From an uncultured Carboxylicivirga sp. (lineage in GTDB: Bacteria > Bacteroidota > Bacteroidia > Bacteroidales > Marinilabiliaceae): a stretch of DNA of 64,000 bases. A program made the translations under genes and the position numbers. The stretch is taken from positions 1 to 64,000 of the forward strand of contig CANLLN010000013.1 in NCBI GenBank assembly GCA_947491945.1. The letters are read 5' to 3'. Of the stretch, positions 1 to 7,893 are shown piece after piece. The notes under the pieces were generated by a model. That model ran no database searches. It saw only the letters and a program-made list of their open reading frames with translations, and was not told where the DNA came from. Within the stretch, counting starts at the first letter, position 1; each line of letters opens with the position of its first letter.

Positions 1-152
1 CGGGGTTTTGTTATACTTTTAAGATAGTAATAATTATCTAGATATCAAAGATATAAGTCAACTTATGAATATCCCTACGGCAAAGGGATGAGGGAGGATC
101 AGGAACACCTTTCGGGTTTAATCATTAATTCTTTAACCATACCTCAATTTGC

Positions 153-1385
153 TTATCCAAAAAACAGGTAGGCCAGTAAAATGGAGGCTATGATACCTGC
201 AAAATCGGCAATTAATCCGCAGGATAGGGCGTGTCGTGTCTTTTTGATGCCTACCGATCCAAAATAAACTGCCAGCACATAAAAGGTAGTATCCGTTGAG
301 CCCTGTATGGTACTTGCCATGCGCCCGGCAAAAGAATCTACCCCGTGGGTATGGATGGCTTCCACCATCATGCCGCGGGCAGCGCCGCCACTTAGGGGTT
401 TCATAAAGGCGGTGGGCAGAGCATCCACGAAGCGGGTATCCATCCCTGCAAAGGCGGCCATGGCCCTGAATCCTTCAAGGATAAAATCGAGGGTGCCCGA
501 GGTACGAAAAACCGCGACTGCTACCAATATGGCCACCAGAAAGGGTATGATTTTAATGGCAATGTTAAAGCCTTCCTTCGCGCCATCGATAAAAGCATCA
601 TAGACATTCACCTTCTTGCGCATTGCCATTAAAATAAAGGTGATGATAATGGTAAATAGCAACAGGTTTGCACCCAGTAAGGATACACTGTTCACCGCTT
701 CCTTCGAAAGGGTACTCAGGTAATAGATAAAAGTGCCAATCAGTGCTGTGAAGCTTCCCAGATAAGCCATAATTACCTTATCGAAAAGGTTGATACCTTG
801 TACGATGGATACAGCAATAATACCCACAATGGTACTAAAAAAGGTGGCCAGTAAGATGGGTAGAAAAATATCGGAGGGATTGGCAGCCAGCTCAGTGGCT
901 CTTATGGCCATTACGCTGATGGGAATAATCGTAAGACCACTGGTGTTAAGTACCAGAAACATGATTTGTGCATTGGAGGCCGTATGCTTACTTTTATTAC
1001 TCTTTTGCAGCTCCTGCATGGCTTTCAGCCCCACCGGCGTGGCTGCATTGTCCAAGCCTAGCATATTGGCGGCAATATTCATCATCATACTGCCGTAGGC
1101 CGGATGATTTTTGGGTAGCTCGGGAAATAATCGACTAAAAAAGGGACCTACCAGGCGCGACATAACCGTAATCATGCCTCCTTTCTCGCCAATGCGCATG
1201 AGTCCCATCCATAGGGTTAGGGCACCGGTGAGCCCCAGCGAGATGTTAAATCCGGTTTTAGCGCTGTCAAAGGTGGCATTCATCATGGCCGGAAATACCT
1301 CCATATCGCCCAGGAAGATCAGACGAACTAAGCCTACTATAAAGGCAATTATGAAGAAGGCAATCCACAGGTAGTTAAGGGCCAT
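153..1385 (-). CDS. SpmA-SpmB fusion, nucleoside-recognition (gate) domain membrane protein
   Basis: This is a 410-residue polytopic membrane protein with about ten hydrophobic segments. The N-terminal half resembles spore maturation protein SpmA: a gate-type helix pair at about residues 36-75, then the motif NIAANMLGLDNAATPVG near residue 103. The C-terminal half, from about residue 265, resembles SpmB, with a second gate segment (DGAKEGFNIAIKI) and the motif KPLSGGAARGMM. In Bacillus these are two separate proteins; here they are fused. The family is thought to act in transport or channel formation, but the substrate is unknown. Nothing else in the window suggests sporulation, so the name reflects homology only. 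The next upstream gene on the same strand ends 44 bases away and may share its transcript. The ATG start has no close competitor. Confidence 0.85.
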   Translation of the reverse strand: MALNYLWIAFFIIAFIVGLVRLIFLGDMEVFPAMMNATFDSAKTGFNISLGLTGALTLWMGLMRIGEKGGMITVMSRLVGPFFSRLFPELPKNHPAYGSMMMNIAANMLGLDNAATPVGLKAMQELQKSNKSKHTASNAQIMFLVLNTSGLTIIPISVMAIRATELAANPSDIFLPILLATFFSTIVGIIAVSIVQGINLFDKVIMAYLGSFTALIGTFIYYLSTLSKEAVNSVSLLGANLLLFTIIITFILMAMRKKVNVYDAFIDGAKEGFNIAIKIIPFLVAILVAVAVFRTSGTLDFILEGFRAMAAFAGMDTRFVDALPTAFMKPLSGGAARGMMVEAIHTHGVDSFAGRMASTIQGSTDTTFYVLAVYFGSVGIKKTRHALSCGLIADFAGIIASILLAYLFFG

Positions 1386-1429
1386 ATTGTTTGTTTTTAA
1401 GGATTATTCATCGGCCTGAAGTTAGCTTT

Positions 1430-2128
1430 TTATTGAAAAATAGAGGCCTCCTCTGTTTCAAAGGCAGGTGCACTCACCTTAAAATTATCAACTTTTAGGG
1501 CGCTGCTGGTCGATCCAAACCCGATAAAGCCACTTCTGAAGGCTTCACCCCTACTCTCCATTACCAGTTCATCGTCGAAGTACACCTTTACGCTGTTTTC
1601 ACTCGCCATACATTCCATGCGTATATTTTGCCACTCGTTAAGGCGCCATATCACACCTTTATCATTCACCTCACCAATGCGACGGCGTTTGTCACCATCC
1701 ATCACAAACACATTGTGCGTATCCTTATCGGCATGGCCGGCAATTTGCGCAAAGGCATAGTGAGCTGTGTCCTGCATGCCAAAGAAGATGCAGAAATCCA
1801 GCAGGTTGAAGTCCTTTCCGTTCTGCACCACATCCATCTCCACAATAAAGTCCTCAAGTTTAATGTTTTTCAGAATGGCCATCACCGAAGGACCTTCGTG
1901 GGGCGCTTTGTAATCACCGGAACCCAGGCACTTAAGCGATTTACCTGATTTGCCATTTTTACTGATCAGCCATTTGGGCGTATCGGAGAAATGAAAATCA
2001 TCGCACGACTTACTTTTGCTAAAGCTTTGTGAATACACTACTTTATAGTCTTTTTCTGCCTTATCCTGCGCTTTTGTCAGGCATAACGAGGTGAAGATGA
2101 ATAGGAGTGTGAGGTTTAATATCTTCAT
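1430..2128 (-). CDS. Secreted DUF1080-like (LamG/concanavalin fold) protein
   Basis: This 232-residue protein begins with a clear signal peptide (MKILNLTLLFIFTSLCLTKA), so it is probably exported to the periplasm or beyond. The rest looks like the beta-sandwich of the DUF1080 or 3-keto-disaccharide hydrolase-like family. Its C-terminal part (VKVYFDDELVMES, then SGFIGFGS and LKVDNFKV) has the usual terminal-strand pattern, in which a jelly roll ends in a 'shown in the figure' type VDNFKV strand. Members often act on, or bind, carbohydrates. No catalytic residues can be assigned from sequence alone. It lies between the SpmAB-like gene (44 bases downstream) and the PPOX gene (49 bases upstream), all on the minus strand. 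Confidence 0.65.
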   Translation of the reverse strand: MKILNLTLLFIFTSLCLTKAQDKAEKDYKVVYSQSFSKSKSCDDFHFSDTPKWLISKNGKSGKSLKCLGSGDYKAPHEGPSVMAILKNIKLEDFIVEMDVVQNGKDFNLLDFCIFFGMQDTAHYAFAQIAGHADKDTHNVFVMDGDKRRRIGEVNDKGVIWRLNEWQNIRMECMASENSVKVYFDDELVMESRGEAFRSGFIGFGSTSSALKVDNFKVSAPAFETEEASIFQ

Positions 2129-2177
2129 TGTAACATGCTTTTTGGGCTGCTTACAGCCGTTTGATTGTTTAACAATA

Positions 2178-2699
2178 TTACTTGGCGGGATGTTTCTTTA
2201 ATTCTTCCAGATTACGTTTCAGGCGATATTCATCGTGGGGTGCACCAAACTCCTTACAGCTCACTGTGTCAATGGGTACTTTCCATATTTTTACGTTGCG
2301 TACCGCCGGATCGCTGTACTCAAATTTCTTCTCGCTGTAGGTTTTCATTAGAATATCTAAAGCCTCGCGCTTTTCGGCCATCTCCTCAATCCACTGTACT
2401 TTGCCCATTGCCACCACACTTTTTGAAGTCATGCGGTAGCTGCATGCCACTTCGGGGTGCTGAAACACCAGCTCGTTATCAATGGAAAAGGTAATGCATA
2501 TGTTTGGGTTGTTGTTCACAATGTCAATCAGGCGCCCTTCGGGTGCCGAGTGCAGGTAGATCACATTATCGCGGTAGCCGTAATTCATGGGCAGAACATA
2601 CGGTTTATGATCCGGATCGACCACGCCAACAAAGCATATATTGGCTTTTAATATTATGGCTTCAATTACTTCTTTATCGGTGTGATTAAGTGTTTGCAT
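2178..2699 (-). CDS. Pyridoxamine 5'-phosphate oxidase-like flavoprotein (NimA/PF12900 type)
   Basis: The 173-residue product fits the FMN-binding split barrel of the pyridoxamine-phosphate-oxidase-related family that includes the nitroimidazole-resistance Nim proteins. Evidence is the early strand ICFVGVVDPDHKPYVLPMNY, the motif IYLHSAPEGRLIDI with a histidine at residue 50, and the core CSYRMTSKSVVAMGKV. Members bind FMN or haem-like cofactors and reduce small substrates; the true substrate here is unknown, and resistance should not be assumed. It starts 17 bases after the dnaG stop codon on the same strand, so it is probably co-transcribed with dnaG. Confidence 0.8.
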   Translation of the reverse strand: MQTLNHTDKEVIEAIILKANICFVGVVDPDHKPYVLPMNYGYRDNVIYLHSAPEGRLIDIVNNNPNICITFSIDNELVFQHPEVACSYRMTSKSVVAMGKVQWIEEMAEKREALDILMKTYSEKKFEYSDPAVRNVKIWKVPIDTVSCKEFGAPHDEYRLKRNLEELKKHPAK

Positions 2700-2716
2700 A
2701 ATAGCTTTATTAATAG

Positions 2717-4672
2717 TTATACGATCGTACGTCCATCCAGCTCCCGTGAGATGTGGGCTAATACCTGCTGCCAGGTGATTAATTCCTGCATCTCCGCCAT
2801 CATGGCTTCTGTCTCGCCGGCGTTTTCGAGGCGTTGAATTTTAAGTTGCATCTCTTTTATGAAGATCTTCACTTTCTTCCATTTTAATTCGAGCACGATT
2901 TTAGGCACCAGCTTCGACAGCAGTTCTTCGGCATTGGTCACCACACCAAATTTTTGATGAATCTTGCTCAGGTCATGTTCCTTGCCGATCAGATCGGAGG
3001 CCAGTCGGCTCAGTTGCGGATCGGCATTATTCACAAAGAATTTCAGCGCCGGCATCTGTGTGTTACCGCTCACCGCATCGTAGGCTTCCATCATTTTATT
3101 GTAGACAGGATTGATGCTTAATAGGTTATCCTGTTTTAGCTCGTGCAATATGTATTGCCCCACCGTAAGACTCTCATCTTCGTTGGGATCCATGGGGCGC
3201 TCTCCAAATTTCACCAAAAAGCGAAGTATTTCGCGTTCTTCCAGCTCCAGGGGGTTTTCAGGTGGTCGGCTTGATTGTTGACCGGCAGCAGCTTGTCCCG
3301 AGGGATTACTCGCTGTTGGTGTTGATGCTGGACGCCCGGCACTGCGGCGGTACTCCTCATCATGGCGCTTGCGTTGTATTTTACCGGTTTCCTGCATCAG
3401 CACGTGTTCATCTACCTTCAGGAGGTTACTACACTCCTTCACATAAACCGATCGGGTGATACTATCAGGTATAATGGCAATGCTACGCACGATGTCCTGT
3501 ATCAGCTGCGCCTTTTTGATGGGGTCGTTTTGTGCATCCTCCAGCAGCAAAGAGGTCTTAAACTTAATAAAGTCCTGTTGATGTTCTTCAATGTACTGTG
3601 TAAGCTGCTCCTCATTGCGTTCTTTGGCAAAGCTATCGGGGTCTTCGCCATCCGGAAGCAACAGAATTTTAACATTCATTCCTTCGGCCAGCACAAGGTC
3701 AATACCCCGCAACGAGGCTTTAAGACCTGCGGGGTCACCATCGTAGATGATGGTTATGTTTTTGGTAAACCGGGCGATTAACCGAATCTGATCCGAGGTA
3801 AGTGCTGTACCCGATGAAGCCACCACGTTGCTGATGCCCGATTGGTGAAATGACAGTACATCGGTGTAGCCCTCTACCAAATAGCAACGATCCTGACGGG
3901 TAATCTCCTGCTTAGCATGGTAGATGCCATACAGCACGCGTCCTTTGTGATAAATATCCGACTCAGGAGAGTTCAGGTATTTGGCGGTTTTCTTATCATT
4001 TTTAAGGATGCGTCCGCCAAAGGCAATTACTTTACCTGCAAGGCTGTGGATGGGAAACATCACGCGTCCCCGAAAACGATCGGCCTGATAATTGTCGCGC
4101 ACAATGGTAAGGCCTGTCTTCTCCAGGTACTCTATTTTATAGCCTTGCTTTAAAGCCTCTGTAGTAAAGGCATCGCGCTGTTCGGGCGAGTAGCCCAGCT
4201 GGAATTTTTTAATGATATCATCGCGAAATCCACGGCTGTGAAAATAGCTGAGTCCAACAGATTTACCCTCATCGGAGTCGGTCAGACATTGGTTAAAATA
4301 TTGTCCGGCATAGCCGCTGAGCACCAGCATACTTTCCCGCTCATTTTTTTGTTTGAGCTGCTCGGGCGAGTACTCTTCCTCCTCAATATGGATGTTAAAC
4401 TTTTTGCCCAGCTGCTTAATAGCATCCACAAAGGAAAGCTGATCGTGCTTCATCACAAAGTTGAGTGCATTGCCTCCTTCCCCACAGCCAAAGCATTTGA
4501 AAATACCTTTATGGGGCGACACTGTGAAGGAGGGCGTTTTTTCGTTGTGAAAGGGACAGTTGCCCAGGTAATTAATACCACGACGACGTAAGGTTACATA
4601 ATCCGATACCACCTCCACAATTTGGCTATTGGCCGTTTCCAGCACTTTATCAACGGTAACCTGATCAATCAT
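2717..4672 (-). CDS. dnaG: DNA primase
   Basis: DnaG synthesises the RNA primers for chromosome replication and works with the DnaB helicase. The 651-residue protein has the N-terminal CHC2 zinc-binding domain with Cys39, His42, Cys60 and Cys63. A central catalytic core follows, with a TOPRIM domain at about residues 255-345 showing VEGYTDVLSFHQ and YDGDPAGLKASLRG, whose acidic residues bind magnesium. A low-complexity Ser/Thr/Gln/Pro linker near residue 450 leads to a divergent helical C-terminal domain, the usual DnaB-interaction region. Length and order are normal for Bacteroidota. An exact -7 box lies 35-42 bases upstream of the ATG. The PPOX gene follows after 17 bases. Confidence 0.97.
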   Translation of the reverse strand: MIDQVTVDKVLETANSQIVEVVSDYVTLRRRGINYLGNCPFHNEKTPSFTVSPHKGIFKCFGCGEGGNALNFVMKHDQLSFVDAIKQLGKKFNIHIEEEEYSPEQLKQKNERESMLVLSGYAGQYFNQCLTDSDEGKSVGLSYFHSRGFRDDIIKKFQLGYSPEQRDAFTTEALKQGYKIEYLEKTGLTIVRDNYQADRFRGRVMFPIHSLAGKVIAFGGRILKNDKKTAKYLNSPESDIYHKGRVLYGIYHAKQEITRQDRCYLVEGYTDVLSFHQSGISNVVASSGTALTSDQIRLIARFTKNITIIYDGDPAGLKASLRGIDLVLAEGMNVKILLLPDGEDPDSFAKERNEEQLTQYIEEHQQDFIKFKTSLLLEDAQNDPIKKAQLIQDIVRSIAIIPDSITRSVYVKECSNLLKVDEHVLMQETGKIQRKRHDEEYRRSAGRPASTPTASNPSGQAAAGQQSSRPPENPLELEEREILRFLVKFGERPMDPNEDESLTVGQYILHELKQDNLLSINPVYNKMMEAYDAVSGNTQMPALKFFVNNADPQLSRLASDLIGKEHDLSKIHQKFGVVTNAEELLSKLVPKIVLELKWKKVKIFIKEMQLKIQRLENAGETEAMMAEMQELITWQQVLAHISRELDGRTIV

Positions 4673-4706
4673 TTATAGGAATTAATATTAAAAATTCAGC
4701 GGAAGA

Positions 4707-4714
4707 CAAAGATA
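4707..4714 (-). promoter_or_regulatory. Putative -7 box for dnaG
   Basis: Reading the minus strand gives TATCTTTG, an exact match to the Bacteroidota -7 consensus TAnnTTTG, about 35 bases upstream of the dnaG ATG. No convincing -33 TTTG was seen at the usual spacing, so this is a tentative call. Confidence 0.4.
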
Positions 4715-4936
4715 AAAAAATAACACATCATTTGATGCCATCGACTACACGAAGCAGCTGTTACAAGGTTTGAATACTCAAGGATTTCACTTATTTTTAG
4801 GTTTTGCAGGCCCGTTGCTTGATCAATTTCATTTAACTTATGCACAAATAAGTTATAACATGCGAATTAATTAAGGGAATAGGTGGTGCAAGGTTGATAA
4901 GGGAATAGTGGTAATTATTAATAAATGAGTAAGTAG

Positions 4937-5635
4937 ATGAAGAAGAAAATAGTGGTGCTGACTGGTGCCGGTATTAGTGCTGAGAGTGGTATACGTACTT
5001 TTCGCGATAGCAATGGCCTATGGGAGAACCATGATGTGATGGAAGTGGCAAGTCCCGAAGGATGGGCTCGTAACCCGCGGCTTGTACTCGACTTTTATAA
5101 TCAACGCCGCAAGCAGTTGCTTACCTGCAATCCTAATGAAGGGCATTGTGCACTGGCCGTTTTGGAGGAAGCATTTGATGTGCAGATCATAACGCAAAAT
5201 GTGGATGATTTGCATGAGCGGGCCGGCAGTTCTAAAGTCCTTCACCTGCACGGTGAGTTAAAAATGGTGCGCAGTACCAAGGATGAAAGCCTGGTGTATG
5301 AGTTGGATGGATGGGAGCTGAAATGGGGGGATACCTGCGAGAAAGGATCGCAATTAAGGCCTCATATCGTTTGGTTTGGCGAAGCGGTGCCGGCCATTGA
5401 GCCTGCTGCCGATTATGTATCGCAGGCCGATATACTGTTGGTTGTGGGTACTTCACTGAATGTTTATCCTGCCGCAGGACTCCTCAATTATGTGGGGCGC
5501 AACGTGCCCATTTATATTATCGATCCCGCGAAGCCCTACTATACACCGGCGCCTCATATCCACTTTATACAAGAGAAGGCTTCGGTGGGTGTTCCAAAGC
5601 TTATAACACAACTAACAACGCAAAGTCATGCATAG
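4937..5635 (+). CDS. cobB: NAD-dependent protein deacylase (sirtuin)
   Basis: Sir2-family enzymes remove acyl groups from lysines using NAD. The 232-residue protein has the NAD-binding motif GAGISAESGIRTFRD at residues 10-24, TQNVDDLHERAG at about 86-97, catalytic His105 in HLHGEL, and VVGTSLNVYPAAG. Tyr54 and Arg57 sit in FYNQRR, at the place of the Tyr-x-x-Arg pair that lets SIRT5 and E. coli CobB bind succinyl or malonyl lysine, so desuccinylase activity is plausible. The four zinc-binding cysteines of many sirtuins are absent: the segment between His105 and PHIVWFGE contains a single Cys. The stop overlaps the next gene by 8 bases, so the two are probably co-translated. Confidence 0.92.
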   Translation: MKKKIVVLTGAGISAESGIRTFRDSNGLWENHDVMEVASPEGWARNPRLVLDFYNQRRKQLLTCNPNEGHCALAVLEEAFDVQIITQNVDDLHERAGSSKVLHLHGELKMVRSTKDESLVYELDGWELKWGDTCEKGSQLRPHIVWFGEAVPAIEPAADYVSQADILLVVGTSLNVYPAAGLLNYVGRNVPIYIIDPAKPYYTPAPHIHFIQEKASVGVPKLITQLTTQSHA

Positions 5636-6278
5636 AATCTTACTATCGTCTTTTTTCGTGCTTTGGGCTGCCCTTAGCGGGGCGCAGGAATTTAGAGCCG
5701 GTCCTTTATTGGGCGCTCACTTTTCGCAGGTTGACGGTGATTTTTACAGCGGCTATAACAAGGTGGGGCTTACTGTGGGTGGTTTTGTTAGCCGCCCCAT
5801 TGCTGATCGTTGGGAGCTGCAGCTCGACATTGCCTATGTGCAAAAGGGTAGCCGTGAGGCACCTAATCCAGATAAGGGCAAGTATGATGACTACAAAATG
5901 TCACTGAACTATATCCAGTTCCCATTGGTTGCCCGCTATCGTTATAAGCAGTTTTCGGGCGAAGCCGGCGTGTCAGTGGCAGCCCTGTTAAGCAGTGAGG
6001 AAGAGCAGGACGGGAGCCCCATCAGTGACAACCCCAACGCCACACCCGTACCCTTTAAGGATGTGGAATGGGCCACCGTGCTGGGATTAAATTATCATAT
6101 CAACGAGCGCCTACGTATTAATTTGAGATGGCTTTATTCTATCAATCGTATTCGCATACCTTACGATGGCGATATTCCGGCTTACGATCCCAAGAATCAT
6201 TGGTTGAGTCGCAAGCCCGGACAGTATAGTAATAACCTGGTTGTGAGCGCCTATTATTCTATTAATCGCTTGTTATAG
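5628..6278 (+). CDS. Outer-membrane beta-barrel protein (PorT-like)
   Basis: The 216-residue protein starts with a signal peptide (MHRILLSSFFVLWAALSGAQ), then alternates polar and hydrophobic residues as expected for an eight- to ten-stranded barrel. Typical strands are RWELQLDIAYVQKGS, YIQFPLVARYRY and RLRINLRWLYSINRI. This matches the PorT/OMP_b-brl_2 family, common in Bacteroidota; some members support gliding or type IX secretion, but this copy cannot be assigned a role. Its ATG lies inside the sirtuin gene (8-base overlap), and its stop codon region overlaps that of the convergent ComF gene by 6 bases, so there is no space for a terminator between them. Confidence 0.8.
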   Translation: MHRILLSSFFVLWAALSGAQEFRAGPLLGAHFSQVDGDFYSGYNKVGLTVGGFVSRPIADRWELQLDIAYVQKGSREAPNPDKGKYDDYKMSLNYIQFPLVARYRYKQFSGEAGVSVAALLSSEEEQDGSPISDNPNATPVPFKDVEWATVLGLNYHINERLRINLRWLYSINRIRIPYDGDIPAYDPKNHWLSRKPGQYSNNLVVSAYYSINRLL

Positions 6279-6986
6279 AACAGCGGTAGCCAGGGTGGCA
6301 ATACTAATTTTTACCCCTTCTGTTCTTTTTAAGGTATTGATGCAGGCTTCCATGGTGGCTCCCGTGGTAATTACATCATCAATTAGTAAGAGATGTTTTC
6401 CCAGGAGGTCTTGCTCATTTTCAACGGTGAAGATATCTGCCACGTTAACCCAGCGTTCAAAACGCCCTTTGCGCGTTTGGGTGGATGTATATTTTTTTCG
6501 AAAAACATGTTGGGTGCTGGTTTCAACCGCCAACACTTCAGCCATGCCTTCTGCAATTACTTCGGCCTGGTTAAAACCTCTTTTGCGTTGCTTATCAGGA
6601 TGCAGCGGAATGGGAATTATATAATCGTAATCCACTTGTTTGGAGCGGCGAATGGCCTTGCCCAGCTGATGGCCCAAGGCTAATCCCAAACGCTGATTAC
6701 CACGGTATTTTATTTCGTGCAGCAGCTGTTGTACGCGTTCTCCTTTGCGATAGTAAAATAGGGAATAGGCTCTTTCAATGCGGCTGCGTCCCCACATCAA
6801 TATAGTCATGGCATTATCATGCGGGCTTTTCTCGAAGTGTGTACGGGGCAGTTGACGGATACAGATGCCACATATCTCTTCTTCATGATCAAATAAATGC
6901 CCACCGCAGTTGACGCATACCTTGGGAAAGAACAGACTGCTCAGTATGCCGCTGAAAGATGCTATATAGGGTTTTAGTGCAAACAT
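6273..6986 (-). CDS. ComF-family phosphoribosyltransferase-like protein
   Basis: ComF proteins resemble type I phosphoribosyltransferases and are linked to DNA uptake in naturally competent bacteria; in others the role is unclear. The 237-residue protein carries an N-terminal zinc knuckle (Cys24, Cys27, Cys39, Cys42) and the PRPP-binding loop LLLIDDVITTGATMEAC near residue 200. Between them is the family pattern YDYIIPIPLHPDKQRKRGFNQ. Length is normal. The mRNA leader contains a strong stem-loop that ends one base before the ATG (positions 6987-7027), which may limit or regulate translation. Confidence 0.92.
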   Translation of the reverse strand: MFALKPYIASFSGILSSLFFPKVCVNCGGHLFDHEEEICGICIRQLPRTHFEKSPHDNAMTILMWGRSRIERAYSLFYYRKGERVQQLLHEIKYRGNQRLGLALGHQLGKAIRRSKQVDYDYIIPIPLHPDKQRKRGFNQAEVIAEGMAEVLAVETSTQHVFRKKYTSTQTRKGRFERWVNVADIFTVENEQDLLGKHLLLIDDVITTGATMEACINTLKRTEGVKISIATLATAVL

Positions 6987-7027
6987 GACCTAAATGCTGC
7001 AAGGTATTTAATGTGCAGCATAAGGTC
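6987..7027 (-). promoter_or_regulatory. Stem-loop abutting the comF start codon
   Basis: An 8-base perfect inverted repeat (ATGCTGCA at 6994-7001, TGCAGCAT at 7014-7021; loop of 12) is extended by an outer arm GACCT/AGGTC with a small internal bulge (AA against A). It lies directly upstream of the comF ATG, so it would form in the mRNA leader and could hide the start. A DNA operator is an alternative reading. A further TTGACCTT at 7111-7118 matches the AAGGTCAA at 7022-7029 in inverted orientation. Confidence 0.55.
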
Positions 7028-7130
7028 AAGAAGGCAGGCCAAAGTAGTTCAGTTAAATTGCCTGAGCATGTTGGCTAAACATTCACGACAGGCCGGTCTT
7101 GTCAGGAGTTTTGACCTTCCCAGATGTTAA

Positions 7131-7754
7131 TTAAGTCAGTTTGATAAGCCCAAAGTGTTCGGGTAAATGAAAGTTAGGCGTTTCATTGGCAATGGGGTTC
7201 CACGAGAGGAAGTGCATCTCCTTTTGCTTGTCGCCACATTTGTAGAAGTTAGCCCTATAGGATTGGCCGGCCGCTAGTTGCTCAACTGAATCCCCAAATA
7301 TTGAAATGGGAATGATGATGTCCATGGACCAGGAAGTAGGGGTGTCTTCCTTATCAATCACTTGTGAACCCAAAGATGGATGAGTTACGATGCTTTCCAC
7401 TACCTCAGGGCTGAGTCGGCGACGATCAGCCTTACATGCACCAGCACCTGCCAATCGTGTGCCAATGCAGTTAAACTCCAGATTGTAATAATTACCATCG
7501 TTAAAAGCAATGAAAAATTCCACACAGCTGTCTTCCCAAACCGGACCATTGGTATTTGTAGAAACTGCTTTGGGATGTAGTTCGTCCACTTCGTAGCGCA
7601 GGTAAAAGTGAGCCTCATCGTAGGTGATGCCAAAGCGAGCCTTCACATCGGCCGGATAGTTCCAGTTATCGTTATCTATGGCATGGATAGCCTCGGGAAA
7701 ACACACGGTGCCGTTTTTCGTCTGTTCACATTTTTTAATTGTTATCTGATTCAT
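7131..7754 (-). CDS. Carbohydrate-binding family 9-like protein
   Basis: The 207-residue protein resembles the CBM9-like beta-sandwich family that binds sugar chain ends in xylanases and related proteins. Supporting patterns are the opening AIDNDNWNYPADVKARFGITYDEAHFYLRYEVDE (split here: WNYPADVKARF, then AHFYLRYEV), the acidic WEDSCVEFFIAF motif that precedes the NLEFNCIGT strand, and TSWSMDIIIPISIFG. No signal peptide is visible, which is unusual for a polysaccharide-binding protein, so it may be cytoplasmic or the start may be misjudged. A short hairpin (7770-7776 with 7783-7789) lies in its leader. A terminator at 7836-7864 separates it from the CoA-transferase gene upstream. Confidence 0.7.
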   Translation of the reverse strand: MNQITIKKCEQTKNGTVCFPEAIHAIDNDNWNYPADVKARFGITYDEAHFYLRYEVDELHPKAVSTNTNGPVWEDSCVEFFIAFNDGNYYNLEFNCIGTRLAGAGACKADRRRLSPEVVESIVTHPSLGSQVIDKEDTPTSWSMDIIIPISIFGDSVEQLAAGQSYRANFYKCGDKQKEMHFLSWNPIANETPNFHLPEHFGLIKLT

Positions 7755-7835
7755 CGTTAATCACTTTTAAAAGCCAGCCTGATGGCTTTAGGTTGTTAAT
7801 GCGATAAAGAAACAAATTAATTGGGGAATAATACA

Positions 7836-7864
7836 AAAGCGGTCGTCATTCAGACGACCGCTTT
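7836..7864 (-). terminator. Intrinsic terminator of the CoA-transferase gene
   Basis: A perfect 12-base stem (AAAGCGGTCGTC at 7836-7847 and GACGACCGCTTT at 7853-7864) with a 5-base loop lies 29 bases past the stop of the minus-strand CoA-transferase gene. Reading the minus strand, the stem ends in a short T run. Confidence 0.8.
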
Positions 7865-7893
7865 GAAGTATGGAATAAAAAAAATTTATTCGA

